Shown here piece by piece: positions 8,901-19,000 of a stretch of DNA of 64,000 nucleotides (within the stretch, counting starts at the first letter, position 1; each line of letters opens with the position of its first letter). The notes below the pieces were generated by a model. The model was not told the origin of the DNA. It saw only the letters and a list, made by a program, of their open reading frames with translations, and searched no databases. The position numbers and the translations under genes were made by a program. Source of the DNA: JAVJSD01 sp040219575 (GTDB taxonomy: Bacteria; Planctomycetota; Planctomycetia; Pirellulales; Pirellulaceae); contig JAVJSD010000074.1 of NCBI GenBank assembly GCA_040219575.1, forward strand, positions 1 through 64,000, in the 5' to 3' direction.

Positions 8901-10946
8901 GTGGCCGATCAGCGGGTTCTGCCAATCGGTGATGTACAGTGCGCCGTCGCCGCCGATGCGGAGCGAAGAGGGACGGAAGTTGGGGTCGCTGGAGAACAAC
9001 ACCGGCTCGACCGGTTCGACGTGGAACGTCGCGCCTTCATTGGCGAACTCGTACTGCGCGACGCCCTGGAATCCGATCGCGTTGGCGATCAACAGGTTCC
9101 CTTGCAAATTCTTGGGAAAGTGGCTCCCCTCGATCATGCCCAGTCCGGGCACGGGTCGGTACTGCTTCACGTAAAGCTGTTTGGGCGTGCCGCGGCCGGG
9201 GAAGGCGATGTGGTAGCCGGTGCCGCTGGTGCCGTCGCTGACGAACTGATTCCCCCAGCGGTCGATCACGTCGCCGTGCGGGTTGGGGCCGACGCGGAAA
9301 TGGAAACTCGTTTCGTAGGTGAGCGGGTCGAATCGGTAGACGCCGGTCCCCTTGTCGCGGAACGGCTTACCCCAAGGCGACTCGATGCCGAATACCTGAA
9401 AGATGCCGCTTTGAAAGTACAACGCTCCATCGGTGCCGATCACGTACGAATTGGCCGTATGGTGCGTGTCGGCCGAATCGATGCCGTTGAGCACGCGCAG
9501 CCGCAGATCGGCCTTGTCGTCGCCGTCGGTGTCCTTGAGAAACAGGATGTCGGGCGCCTGCCCAACCAGCACGCCGCCGCCCCAGAACTCGAAACCGGTG
9601 GGGTTATGCAGGTGATCGGCGAAGGTGATGCAGCGATCGGCGACGCCGTCGCCGTCGTCGTCGGGCAGGATCAGCAGCTTGTCGGTGAAGATGCGGTTGG
9701 CCGGATCCCAGTGCGGATAGGTAGGCCAGGCCGCCACCCACAGCCGTCCGTCGGCGTCGACCGACGACTGCACGGGATTAATCAGCTCCGGAAACATCTC
9801 CTCCGACGCGAACAGGTTGACCGACATGCCGGTGTGCACCGTCATCTTCTCGATGGCCGCCTCGCCGGAGAGAAACGGATACGAGCCGTCGGGGTTGCTG
9901 CCGGGTCGATTGGTCTTGATCGTCAGCGGCGGTGGGGCATTGCTGTCGTCGACCTCCAGGTCGCCCCCCTGGGCGATGGCCCAAATCTTCTTGTCGCGGT
10001 TCGCCGTTTTGACATCGACGATCTCGAGCTCCCGCGCCGAAATGGTGAAGTTCGTCTGCCCGTCATAGTTGCCGGTGCCGGAGCGTCCGCCGTACACGTT
10101 GTAGCCGTCGGTGACCCGATAGCGGTTGAACCAGTGCAGATTCTTGTCCAGCACGGCCTCGCGAAGTTTTTCGAGTTGCGATTCGAACCGCGTGGGCGCC
10201 TCGCCGAACAGCGCCTCATCGATCACGCCCGCCACGGCCCGGTCGCCGGCCTCGGTGAGGTGCACGCCATCGATCGTCAGCGGCTTCCGGGCGGCGGCGT
10301 ACAGCGGCGGCGTGGCGTGGAACAGGTCGACGAACGGCACGCCCTTGTCCTTGGCGACCTCGGCCATCGCCTTGGTGTACATCGCCAGGCGCTGGTTGTT
10401 CTCCTTCCCATCGGGCAGATTGGGCGTGCGCAGGTCTTCATGGGCGATGGGTGAAAACAGCACCAGCCGCGGCGCCGACTGGCCGTTGTACTTCTGCGCG
10501 CGGGTGTGGTCGATGAAATCCGCCAACTCCTGGCGGAAGGCCGCGAGTCCCGCTTCGCCGTTTTGCGCCTCGTTGTAGCCGAAGAAGGCGAAGATCACGT
10601 CGGCCTGGGAGTGCGTGAGGTGCTTGTCCGGGTCGCCGAAGTTCTGTTCGCGCGGCCGGTTGTTCACCTCGTCGGCCGGATAGCCCAGGTTGCGGAACGT
10701 CAATTCGAGGTTGGGATAGTGGCTTTGCACCAGCGTCTCCAACCAGCCATGGTGCTGCATCCGTTCGGCGAGCGTGTTGCCGATAAGGCAGATGTGGTCC
10801 CCGTGCTTCAGTTCGAGGTTCGTCTCGAGTTTCGGCTCGGCGGCCGAAGCCGGTCGGACCGACCATAGGGCGCCGACGAACGCTCCGAGGAGCAGGACAA
10901 GACCAGCCGCAAGAGACCTAAAGATCGGCGCCGTGGGAAAGCTCAT
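5967..10946 (-). CDS. Giant secreted SGNH/PVC-propeller/HEAT/PA14/cupredoxin/cytochrome c protein
   Basis: 1659 residues from the ATG at 10946, preceded by AGGA about 10 bases away and followed by a signal peptide (SLAAGLVLLLGAFVGALWS). Order by rough residue: SGNH-hydrolase-like domain (40-270, with the DGVHLTEAGDR block); PVC-type membrane-bound dehydrogenase propeller (360-705, GLWVAAWP-like and NPTGFEFWGGGVLVGQAPD); HEAT-like repeats (715-1065); PA14-like domain (1090-1220, YTFYLTSDDGSRLYIGGEEV); cupredoxin (1350-1460) with candidate type 1 copper ligands in PHNF, YVCTYPGHW and RMYGAM; and a C-terminal cytochrome c with CVACH near 1515. The end is His-rich (HMLFHMHQHEH). It probably combines carbohydrate binding or oxidation with electron transfer in the periplasm. 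The substrate is unknown. Confidence 0.85.
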   Translation of the reverse strand: MSFPTAPIFRSLAAGLVLLLGAFVGALWSVRPASAAEPKLETNLELKHGDHICLIGNTLAERMQHHGWLETLVQSHYPNLELTFRNLGYPADEVNNRPREQNFGDPDKHLTHSQADVIFAFFGYNEAQNGEAGLAAFRQELADFIDHTRAQKYNGQSAPRLVLFSPIAHEDLRTPNLPDGKENNQRLAMYTKAMAEVAKDKGVPFVDLFHATPPLYAAARKPLTIDGVHLTEAGDRAVAGVIDEALFGEAPTRFESQLEKLREAVLDKNLHWFNRYRVTDGYNVYGGRSGTGNYDGQTNFTISARELEIVDVKTANRDKKIWAIAQGGDLEVDDSNAPPPLTIKTNRPGSNPDGSYPFLSGEAAIEKMTVHTGMSVNLFASEEMFPELINPVQSSVDADGRLWVAAWPTYPHWDPANRIFTDKLLILPDDDGDGVADRCITFADHLHNPTGFEFWGGGVLVGQAPDILFLKDTDGDDKADLRLRVLNGIDSADTHHTANSYVIGTDGALYFQSGIFQVFGIESPWGKPFRDKGTGVYRFDPLTYETSFHFRVGPNPHGDVIDRWGNQFVSDGTSGTGYHIAFPGRGTPKQLYVKQYRPVPGLGMIEGSHFPKNLQGNLLIANAIGFQGVAQYEFANEGATFHVEPVEPVLFSSDPNFRPSSLRIGGDGALYITDWQNPLIGHLQHNLRDPNRDHKHGRVYRVTVDGRPLRSVAKMDDKPVAEVVEQLTSPDADVRYRARLELTGREAREATAAAAKLAESLDASKVENAQTLTETLWVHQMHKIASEPLLRKVLDSPDANARAAAVRVLRDWHGKIENVGPLLIQLAADSDARVRAEAVVAAVYYGGPDAAEVLFTAEQFPKDLQLDFNLTEARKSIDVQQYIKDVLASGRPLSDAAYAYTLRAANVAELMKLKPTEPVYLAILSRTNAKADQLNYAISGLAKIRKTSELELLLDLIAEQDAQGETAALAGAGELLLQQPGEALRGVRDRLQKFATGGESEVARRLGFAAWIAADGHGEDAFIAASNSADLLRDALSAASLVKDAKIRAGLYEQVRPLMFDLPSGVESGVASSSPSESGLRYDYFLPNPPNVALDTLAKLKPKFSGVAPTVTFDLPEIKQRDGFAMRLSGTVLIDRGGKYTFYLTSDDGSRLYIGGEEVINHDGKHGASEKAGDVELPPGAHPIVVTYFDNGGGDALSLAWKGPGIRKKQPVPTEKLSTGGGQTLHDVAISALASIPGRDTEKVRDLSAIVRSGRNRTSAIRVLRSIAVEKWPKKEVRPVVDALVAYLSQVPAKYRTGAEAGEAIGLTRSLAALLPAEQGRAVEARLENLDVRVIAISTVPERMIYDTERIVVEAGKPVEVRLSNPDQMPHNFALVLPGAMEEVGLLAEATAREADVIERQYVPVSDKILLHSNLLQPGDSQALSFEAPKQPGIYPYVCTYPGHWRRMYGAMVVVENLKEYEADAAGYLASHKLEIKDKLLALIGQSHEWTLEELAGFVKPLEPGRSFAVGKNAFTVSSCVACHKIGKEGQEIGPDLSKMKPENHNPQYILQSLLKPSEKIEEKYQSQIFALDSGKIITGMVLEETPEKVVIVDNPLAKTKPIEIAVDSIEERVKSPKSIMPEGLLSKLKREEILDLIAYVLAGGDEKHMLFHMHQHEH

Positions 10947-11148
10947 GTTCGATAGTCCTGAGAGGGAGACGTGCTGCGGGAGGCGGCGCGCTGTCGGTTT
11001 GAAGCCGCCGATTCTCACGACAGCGAGAACGGCGAGTCGCCGCGACGTAGGCCGCTTGCCTCGTCCGTCTGATGAAGCGCGATGCGCGGCAGTCGGGCGG
11101 GAATAATTTGCTTGGAGCTGTAATGAACAATTCTTAGTTCGTTAGGAA

Positions 11149-12441
11149 TCAGATGCCGGCCAACGGCTCCGTCGCATCGCCGAATTGGGGCAAACGGACC
11201 CCCATCCGCTCCATAATACTCAGATACAGGCCCGACATCTTGCGATCCTGGCTCTGTTCGAAGTCGAGGCTGCGGCCGGTTTCGAGCTTTCCGCCGAGGC
11301 CGCCCGCCAGGAGCAAGGGCACTTTGGGGGCGTTGTGGGCCGTCCACTGCTCATTGGCGAGCAGGATGCAACTGTTGTCGAGCACGGTCCCCTCGCCTTC
11401 CTGCATGCCATCGAGCCGGCGCAGCAGGTAGGCGTATTGCTCCACCCAGAACCGGGTAATCGACGCGAATTGCTCTCCCTGCCAACTGTGCGAAAAGCTG
11501 TGATGGTCGTTGCGCAGTCCGAGGAAGGGATAGACCTGCCCGGAGAGGTTGTTGGTCAGCAGCAGCGTTGCGATCCGCGTGCGATCGGTCTGGAAGGCGA
11601 GGGCGATGATGTCGCACATCAGGCGAGTGTGCTCGTCGATTTGCGTCGGCAGTCCATCGGGGGGGCGTTGCGCCGCCATCGATTCGCTCAGGGCGTCTTC
11701 CCCTCGCTCACGCTGCTGGAGCTTTTGCAGGCGCTGCTCCACTTCGCGGACCGAGGTGGCGTATTCGTCGATCTTCGCCCGGTCGGCGCTGGACACCGTC
11801 CGCGACACGTCGTTGAGTTGCTCAAGCACGTGGTCCAGCACGCTGAGATGAGCGCGGCTGCCCTGGCTCTCGAACAGGCTGTCAAAGGCCAGCGAAGGAT
11901 AAAGCTCCGCGGGCACCGGCGACACCGCATTGCGCCACGAAACGTGCGAGGAATACATCATCGAGTAGCCGGACTCGTGGAAGCCGCTGACCGGCCGTTC
12001 GCAGGCCAGCACGAGGCTGGGCAGCACGGTCTGGTCGCCCAGTCGCTGCGCCAACACCTGGTCCATGCTGATCGCCGCCCGGATCTCGCGGCCGCCTTTC
12101 GGCTGCACCCCCGTCAGAATGCCGGCGGCGCCCTTGGCGTGTCCACCGACGACGTTGCTCGGGTGCCGCAGACCGTTTACGACGTTGAGCTTGTCTTTCA
12201 CCTCCTCGAGCGAAGCGAAGGCCGGCCCCAGTTCCATGGCCGAGCCGGCGCCCTTGGCCCACCACTGGGGCGGATGAATGCCGTCGCCGAAAAAGAGGAA
12301 CGCGAACCGCTGCGCGGGAGCGTCGCTCGCGGCGTCGGGCGCGGCCGCCAACAGCCTGGCGGATTCCAACCAGGGCAAGGCCACGGTCGCCCCCAGTCCG
12401 CACAACACGACGCGTCGGGAAACTCGGTTGCTTGAGCGCAT
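11149..12441 (-). CDS. DUF1552 protein, Tat-exported
   Basis: 430 residues of the planctomycete DUF1552 family, which has no assigned reaction. The N-terminus carries a twin-arginine signal (SRRVVLCGLGATVALP). Family blocks are visible: FLFFGDGIHPPQWW near the start, GGHAKGAAGILTG, SMDQVLAQRLGD, then CDIIALAFQTDRTRIATLLL and RNDHHSFSHSW near the end. The gene follows the DUF1592-type gene by 129 bp on the same strand. That is the usual pairing in this phylum, so the two products probably act together on an exported substrate. Confidence 0.88.
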   Translation of the reverse strand: MRSSNRVSRRVVLCGLGATVALPWLESARLLAAAPDAASDAPAQRFAFLFFGDGIHPPQWWAKGAGSAMELGPAFASLEEVKDKLNVVNGLRHPSNVVGGHAKGAAGILTGVQPKGGREIRAAISMDQVLAQRLGDQTVLPSLVLACERPVSGFHESGYSMMYSSHVSWRNAVSPVPAELYPSLAFDSLFESQGSRAHLSVLDHVLEQLNDVSRTVSSADRAKIDEYATSVREVEQRLQKLQQRERGEDALSESMAAQRPPDGLPTQIDEHTRLMCDIIALAFQTDRTRIATLLLTNNLSGQVYPFLGLRNDHHSFSHSWQGEQFASITRFWVEQYAYLLRRLDGMQEGEGTVLDNSCILLANEQWTAHNAPKVPLLLAGGLGGKLETGRSLDFEQSQDRKMSGLYLSIMERMGVRLPQFGDATEPLAGI

Positions 12442-12570
12442 GCAGAAAACTCCTGGCGGGCGACTTGCTCGGTTTGTTGGTTTCAGATTCTAACTCAGCG
12501 CTTGCCGGTCGGGCAACGCGATCCGCCGCCGCGTCGCGATTGACTTTGCGATCGAATTCAGCGATCGAAT

Positions 12571-15500
12571 TCAGCGACTGGCGGTCGTGAACTGCCGTCC
12601 CCGCTGCTTGCGAAACTGTGGACTGCGAACCACCGTTTCAAACAGCACGGAGAAGCGGTAGTCGTTCTGTTCGAGGGCCGCCTCCATTTCCGCGAGCAGC
12701 GGTTGATCGGACAGCATCACCGAACGTCCCAGGGCGTAGCCCAGGAACTTGCGGCACAACGTGCGGACAAAATCCTGCCGCCGGTGCGTCTCGACGTAAT
12801 CGATCAGGCCGGGGATTCCCTGGGCGGAATTCCCGTCCGGCAGTTGGGCGACGTCGTCGATCGGGCGGCCGGCGAGGTCCTTTGTTCGCGCGCGTCCAAT
12901 CGGGTCGAAGCCTTCCAACGCCATCCCCAGTCCGTCGAAGTGCGTGTGGCACATCGCGCAGCGCGGGTTGGCGGTGTGCTGAACGAGCAACTCGCGAATC
13001 GTTTGCGGAGCGTCCTTTTCATTGCGCGGCAATTCGGGCACGTCGGCCGGCGGCGGCGGAAAGTGCTGACCCAGCAGATGGTGCACGGTCCAGAAACCGC
13101 GTTTCACGGGACTGGTTCGTTCGCCTGACGAATTCTTGGTCAGGATCACGCCCATCCCAAACAAACCGCCGCGTCCCGCGGTCCGCAGACCTTCGACGCG
13201 GCGCCATTTCTGTTCGGGATCGCCTTCCAGCGGGATTCCGTTTCGCTTGCTGTCTTCGATCCACTTCGCCGTTTGATCTTTGTACTGCCGCGCGATCTCG
13301 CCTCCGTAATGCCTGGCGAGCACGCCGTTGACAAAAGTGGCGTCGCTGTTGAGCAGATCGATGATCGGGCGATCCTGTTGAATCAGGTAGGTCGCAAATC
13401 GCGCAGGCTCTTCGAACATGGCCTGCCGCAACGGGTCGCTGTAGCCCGGAAAGGCGTCGGCGTTGATGGGATCCTTTTCCAGGTAGTCGCGGAATCGCAG
13501 CCACTGGGAGAAGAACTCGCGAGCGAAGGCCTCGATCTTGGGCGACTTTGTCATTCTCATCGTCTGCGCCAGCAACGTCGCCTCGTCTTGCAACCCGCCG
13601 TCGCGAGCAACGGCGAGCAGTTCGTCGTCCGGCGACGAAGACCAGAGGAAGTAGCTCAAGCGACTCGCCAGGGCGTCGTTCGAAAGCGGATAGACGCTCG
13701 ATCCGGGCGGCGCCTCGTCGATGCGATAGCAAAAGTCCGGCGCCATGAGAATCGCCGTGAACACGCCGCGGAGCGCGTCTTCGACTCCCTGCCCCTGACG
13801 GCGCAAGGTGTGGTACAGCGCCTCGAGCGACTCCGCCTCGCCGTCGCGGAGCGCTCGACGATACGCCCGCTCGGCCAGGGCCTGCAAGTCGCGCAGCGCC
13901 GCTTCTTCGGCGTGCCGCGTCAACTCGCGATGGCGGGCCAGATCCCGGCGAATCCGCTGGAAGAAGCCGTGGATCATGTCGAATCGGTCATTGGGCTGCT
14001 CGGGCGCCAAAGAGTCCTCGACCAGTTTGACCCCCATCTTCTCCAGGTACACGCGTTCGAACCGATCGAGCAGTTCGTCCTTGACCAGTCGCGGATCCTC
14101 GGACCGAAGGAAGTCGAACCGCTCGTCGTGCAGGACGTGCCGCTCGGAACGTTCAAACCACACGAAACCCCGCAGCAAGGTTTCTGCGCTGTTCGTGGCG
14201 AAATGCAGCTCTTGCCACAGTCTGTCCAACTGAGCCCTTTGCTTGTCGCTGAGCACCTTTTCGCAAAGCGGCTGGTCGTCGCGGAAGAAACCCTCGACCA
14301 GATGGAAACCCGCGGCCAAACCGCGGCGGTCGTCGACGTAGAAGAAGCGATTGGGAAACGTGTTGCAGAAACGTTCCGCCGTCTGGGCGACCTCCTGCGC
14401 CGACCGGCTCTCCGGGTGCAGCAGCAACTCGACGTTCTCCGCATACAAATCTTCCGGCGGCTCGCCGGACGACGCTTGAACGTACACGCTTCCCTTTCGG
14501 TCAGCAGCGGGATCGAGCTCGCATTCGACGAGCAGTTGCTTTCCGTCGAGTCGTTCAAGCAATTCGGGACTCAGCGGGATCTCGATCAGCGCCGGCGCCT
14601 TCACGATGAGCGCGTCGGGAGCGATCTTGCCGCCCTGCGGATGGAGCCCGAACGACAACTTATCGGCCAGTTGCGGGGCGTGTTGCTTCAACAACTCCCG
14701 CAGAGTGACGATCTCGTGTTTCTCTTCTTCTTCCGCATTGCGCGGCAGCTTGTTCGACGTGCTGAACAGCGGCCGATGCAGAAGCACGCAGTCGCCCGAA
14801 CCGCCGCCGACCGCGGGATCGACGCGGAGATAAAGCGACAGTCCCTTGCGCTCCTTGTCTGCTCGACCGGGGGCCTTGAGTCGATCGAAAACCAACAACC
14901 GCCGACTGCTGAACCGGCTCGGATCGAACCGGTCGCGCTGCTTTGCGGCGGCGGCGCGAAAGTCGAGGTGGCTGATCGGCCAGTTGCCGGCGTTGGAGCG
15001 GATCAGTTGTCCTTCCTGATGGCACAGCAGGCGCCGGCAAAACTCCACGTAGCGGTTCAGGACCGACAGCTCTTCGGGAATCTCACCGCCGGCCGCCGGG
15101 GCGGGAATCGCCTCCCACAACTCGCCCACGCGTTGGAGATAGCCGGACGAGGAAGGCGCCTCGAGCAACGTCCGCCAGACCAGCGCCAGGTACTTCCCGC
15201 TCAAGTCCCGCCGCTGGGCCCAGGCTTCGATGCTCAAACCGCCTTCGGCGTCGGTGCGATGCCGGTAGCGCCAGGCGGCCTCCAGATAATCGGCGATCCG
15301 CACTTCGTGCTGCTCGTAAAAATCGATGATCGCCTGTTCGGTCAGCTTCTTTCGCTCGCTGTACGAGTTCACCGGGAAGGGGGCGAATTCGACGCCGTCG
15401 GTCTTCAGCACCAGATGGGATGACACCTCTTGAGCGGCGGCCAGATACTTCTTCAACAGGCTCGGCGACATGGAAAGCGCTTCGCCCGTGTTGTCGAAGC

Positions 15501-15987
15501 CTTCGCCGGCGGCGGGGTCGGGCGGGAAGTCGCGCGTGGGGCGGATGTCGACGCCCGTCAGATCACGGACCGAGAGGTCGAATTCGGTGTTGGACAACCG
15601 CCGCGGCAAGATGACTCCAGGGTCGCCGGCGTGTTTCCTGGCTTCCTCGAGCAGAATCGCCTGCACGGCGTCGACCACCTCGTTGCGCTGCTCGAGCGTC
15701 GGTTGTTGCTCGGCGTCTTCCGGCGGCATCTCGCCATTGCGCACGAATTCGATGATGTGGTTCCAACGACGAAAGTCGGCTGTCACATCGCTGGCCTGCG
15801 CATATCGGGTCAGGTCCAACTCGCCGCGGGCTTGCTGGCGGTTGTGGCAGTCGTTGCAGTACTTCCGCGTGAAGGGCTCAATCCGCTCCGCGTAGACGTC
15901 CGCCGCCTCCGACCGGCCGGCAGACGATAGCAGCCACAGCAGCGACGCCGCAAAAAGAGAGAGACGCCGTGATTCCCATGCCTTCAT
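12571..15987 (-). CDS. DUF1587/DUF1592/DUF1588/DUF1585 cytochrome-type protein
   Basis: 1138 residues with a signal peptide (LSLFAASLLWLLSSAGRSEA). An N-terminal heme-binding motif CNDCH near residue 40 is followed by GEMPPEDAEQQP, typical of the PSCyt module. LPRRLSNTEFDLSVRDLTGVDI marks the DUF1587 start. DUF1595/1592 blocks follow (DALASRLSYFLWSSSPDDEL, FAREFFSQWLRFRD). A DUF1588 block has a second heme-type motif CAMCHTHFDGLGMALEGFD near residue 1010. The C-terminus matches DUF1585 (FVRTLCRKFLGYALGRSVML). It is probably exported and redox active. A middle stretch near residues 350-450 (LVFDRLKAPGRADKERKG) is not assigned. Confidence 0.88.
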   Translation of the reverse strand: MKAWESRRLSLFAASLLWLLSSAGRSEAADVYAERIEPFTRKYCNDCHNRQQARGELDLTRYAQASDVTADFRRWNHIIEFVRNGEMPPEDAEQQPTLEQRNEVVDAVQAILLEEARKHAGDPGVILPRRLSNTEFDLSVRDLTGVDIRPTRDFPPDPAAGEGFDNTGEALSMSPSLLKKYLAAAQEVSSHLVLKTDGVEFAPFPVNSYSERKKLTEQAIIDFYEQHEVRIADYLEAAWRYRHRTDAEGGLSIEAWAQRRDLSGKYLALVWRTLLEAPSSSGYLQRVGELWEAIPAPAAGGEIPEELSVLNRYVEFCRRLLCHQEGQLIRSNAGNWPISHLDFRAAAAKQRDRFDPSRFSSRRLLVFDRLKAPGRADKERKGLSLYLRVDPAVGGGSGDCVLLHRPLFSTSNKLPRNAEEEEKHEIVTLRELLKQHAPQLADKLSFGLHPQGGKIAPDALIVKAPALIEIPLSPELLERLDGKQLLVECELDPAADRKGSVYVQASSGEPPEDLYAENVELLLHPESRSAQEVAQTAERFCNTFPNRFFYVDDRRGLAAGFHLVEGFFRDDQPLCEKVLSDKQRAQLDRLWQELHFATNSAETLLRGFVWFERSERHVLHDERFDFLRSEDPRLVKDELLDRFERVYLEKMGVKLVEDSLAPEQPNDRFDMIHGFFQRIRRDLARHRELTRHAEEAALRDLQALAERAYRRALRDGEAESLEALYHTLRRQGQGVEDALRGVFTAILMAPDFCYRIDEAPPGSSVYPLSNDALASRLSYFLWSSSPDDELLAVARDGGLQDEATLLAQTMRMTKSPKIEAFAREFFSQWLRFRDYLEKDPINADAFPGYSDPLRQAMFEEPARFATYLIQQDRPIIDLLNSDATFVNGVLARHYGGEIARQYKDQTAKWIEDSKRNGIPLEGDPEQKWRRVEGLRTAGRGGLFGMGVILTKNSSGERTSPVKRGFWTVHHLLGQHFPPPPADVPELPRNEKDAPQTIRELLVQHTANPRCAMCHTHFDGLGMALEGFDPIGRARTKDLAGRPIDDVAQLPDGNSAQGIPGLIDYVETHRRQDFVRTLCRKFLGYALGRSVMLSDQPLLAEMEAALEQNDYRFSVLFETVVRSPQFRKQRGRQFTTASR

Positions 15988-16078
15988 GAACTTGGTTCCA
16001 CTCCGAGGTAGGCCGCCCGCGATGTGCAGACGATTATCGTCGGAATCGGCCCAGTCGCCAACCTTGGGGTGGAGGAGC

Positions 16079-19000
16079 CTACGGCACGCGTCGCTCGATC
16101 GGCTTCTCGCTGATCCAGCAGCCGGCGGCGAGCGCCTGACGCGACGTGAACAGGATCTGCAACTGCTCGATCTCGTCCCGCGTCGCCGAGTGGTAGGTGA
16201 AGGTGTGCAGCACGACGGAGTTCTGCGCGTCGAACTGGTGTCGGACGCGATCGGGCGGCGGGCTCAATTCTACCTTGACGTCGGCAAGTTCGTCGGTGTC
16301 CGAGGTGTGTCGTTCGACCACCAGCACCTCCCAACCATTCGAGGCCGGAGCCCGACGGGTCCGCACCTGGTAGGTGACCGAAGGCATCGTCTCAATCGGA
16401 AAACCGGTCGACGCGCTCGGCGGGCGATCGGCCACATCCTTCAGCGAGACGCTCTGCGTGGGGGGGGTGGCGGGCGATTTGCCGAAGACGCGAATCTCCG
16501 CCAGGTCGGCGGTTTTTGGCCAATTGGAGGCCGTCACGTTCAACAGCGGCGCCGACGCATTCGCGGCGTACCAAGGTTCGTAGAGCACATACTTGTCGAA
16601 TCGCTGGTCGCTGTTCGACGCTCGGGGAGTGATCTCCACCCAGATTTCGTCCGGCCGCAGCATCACCTCTCCCCGATCGCTTTGCACCGAGACGGGAAAC
16701 CGCACGCCCTGCTCGTCGACCGTCGGTCGATGGGCGGCCACGCGATAGCCGGCCTCCTGCTGATCGGGGCCGTGAATCGCCCGAACAAAGTAAGGATCGT
16801 CCGTCAGATACGGCGACGCCTGCAAACGGTCGTCGTCGGCGTTGGTCACCAGTTGCAGCGAGACGCCCGGCTCGACCGGCGTCGCCTGCTTGATTTCATC
16901 GGTGCTCACCGTGTAGGTCCGCGCGGCGGAAGACGCCGGCAATCGGACCAACGTTCCCAAGTCGGCCTGCGCCACCTGTTCGCCCTGGTAATCGACTCGG
17001 TAGGGATTCGGCGTGAACAGCGGCTTCAGCCAGTCCACCATCTCCGCCGCCCGCGTCACCTGGGCGTAATGCCCGCCGGTTTCCTTGGCGAGGCGATCGA
17101 AGGCCGCGGCGGCCTGATTCTGCTGCTGGGCGGGAATGCCGAAACCGAGGATATCGACGCGGATGTCCTGCTTGCCCCGGGCGGCGAGGACGTCGTCGAG
17201 CGTCTTGTCGGCGGAAGGCGGCGGGTTGTACTGGTTGTTGACGCCGTCGGTGATGACCAACACCACCTTCTGCGAACCCTCGTCGCTGGGACCGAAGTCA
17301 CCGATGGCCTCGATCAACGAGAGATACAGCGGCGTCTCGCCCCAGGGCTTCACCGTCGCCAGCAGGTCGTCGAGCTTCCGTGACTGGTCCTTGCCGAAAC
17401 GGCCCAGCGGCATGACGAGTTCGATGTCGTTGTAGGGCCGCAGGGCCAAGGGAATCGGTTCGCCGTAATCGGTTTGGCGTCGCAGCAGGTTGGGCGTTTC
17501 GGTGTCCCAACCAACGCGATGCCCGAACAGGCAGACGCCGACACGAACGTTTTCGACCGCACCGAGTTGCTGCAGGATTCCGCGGACGGCCAGCTTGGCT
17601 TCCTCCATCCGCGACCGCGCGGCCGCCGCGCCGGCGCCGACGCCGCGTGAACCGCCACTGGTCGACGCGCCTGAGCCGGTCGTGTCCGACGTGGGGCCGT
17701 TCGCGTTCGCGTTCGCCGCGCCGGCAGCGCCGCCGCCGACCGGCTCGCTCATGCTGTACGAGCAGTCGAGCACGACGACGACCGAGACCAGCTTCTGCTG
17801 GCGGCCGCGAAGCGTGATCGCCGGCGGCCCATAGTCGGGACGCGTCGCTTCGACCACGCTTCCGCCGGGAACGCGCAGCAGCAGCGACGAAGCAAAGCGG
17901 TTGCCGCGAAACTGCCCTTCGATGCCGAGCGTTGGACCATGACCTGCAAGTTGCGACCCGTTCAAGTGAATCGGGAATTGAACGGAGGCGCCATCGGTTG
18001 TGGAGGCGCCGTTCGCGGCGGCGGTCGCTGCTTGATCGCCGCTCGACGTCGGATCGCTTGCCGACGGATCGCTTGCCGATGACAGCGGAAGCGATACCTC
18101 ATGCGTCGCGCCGAGGCGCTGATTTTGATCCGCCAGGAATACCGAAACAACGCCCTGGGGAAAGTCGGCGCCCGCGCCGCTCGGCAGCGCCCGCACCGCG
18201 ACGGCGGTCGAAACCGCGTCGGCGGGATCGGTCAGCAGGATGTCGCTCGCGTGCACCGACAACCCTTGGCTGGCCGCGAGTTTCCGCGCAGCGAGCAATG
18301 CCTGCACCTCGTCGAGACGCTGTGCGACGGCCGTCGTGGGGAGCGTGACGCCTTGGGCCATCGCGACATAGTCGGTCGCCGTCATGGCGAAAAACGGAGT
18401 CTGCGAACCGGAAGTGGGGCCGAGAAAGTCGTCCAGGGCCCGCCGCGCCTGCCAGATCAACAGACGCTGTACGTCGCGACGTCCTTCAACTTCGATGGGA
18501 TCGACGGCGGGAGGCCGAAACCAGACGGCCGCCGCCGAGCGAATGATCCATTCCGCGTCTTGGGGATCGCTTTCCACGCGCGTGGCGATGGAGCCGAGCA
18601 AATGGCGAACTTGATCGCCCATCTCGTCGATGCGCGTAAGACTCGAAGCCGACGTCTCCTCGGAGGGAAACGCTTGCCGCGGATCCAGAATCGCCAACAG
18701 CGGATGCACACGCCAGCGCGACTCGATTCGCACCAGCAGGCCGGGAGGATCGTCGTCGGCGGCCGTCTCCTGCCGGGCGCGGCGCGGCGATGTGTTGCTC
18801 GGCTCGGTCGTGGAAGCGGCCAGCGCCGCGGCGATCCGAGCCCGACGCGCGCTGAGATCGCTGCGCGTCTGCCAGGGGATCAACGGCAACTCCAGCAAGG
18901 CGTCGATTTCGCGGAGCGTCGCGGCGTCGGAGGAAGCGCTGGCCAGCATTTGCTGCGCGGCAGTGTTTACATTCTGCTCGAGCGCGCCGTACAACTGCTC

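Noticed and set aside
13273..15423. 716-codon plus-strand open frame
   Set aside because: Antisense shadow of the DUF1592-type gene; high GC produces long mirror frames.
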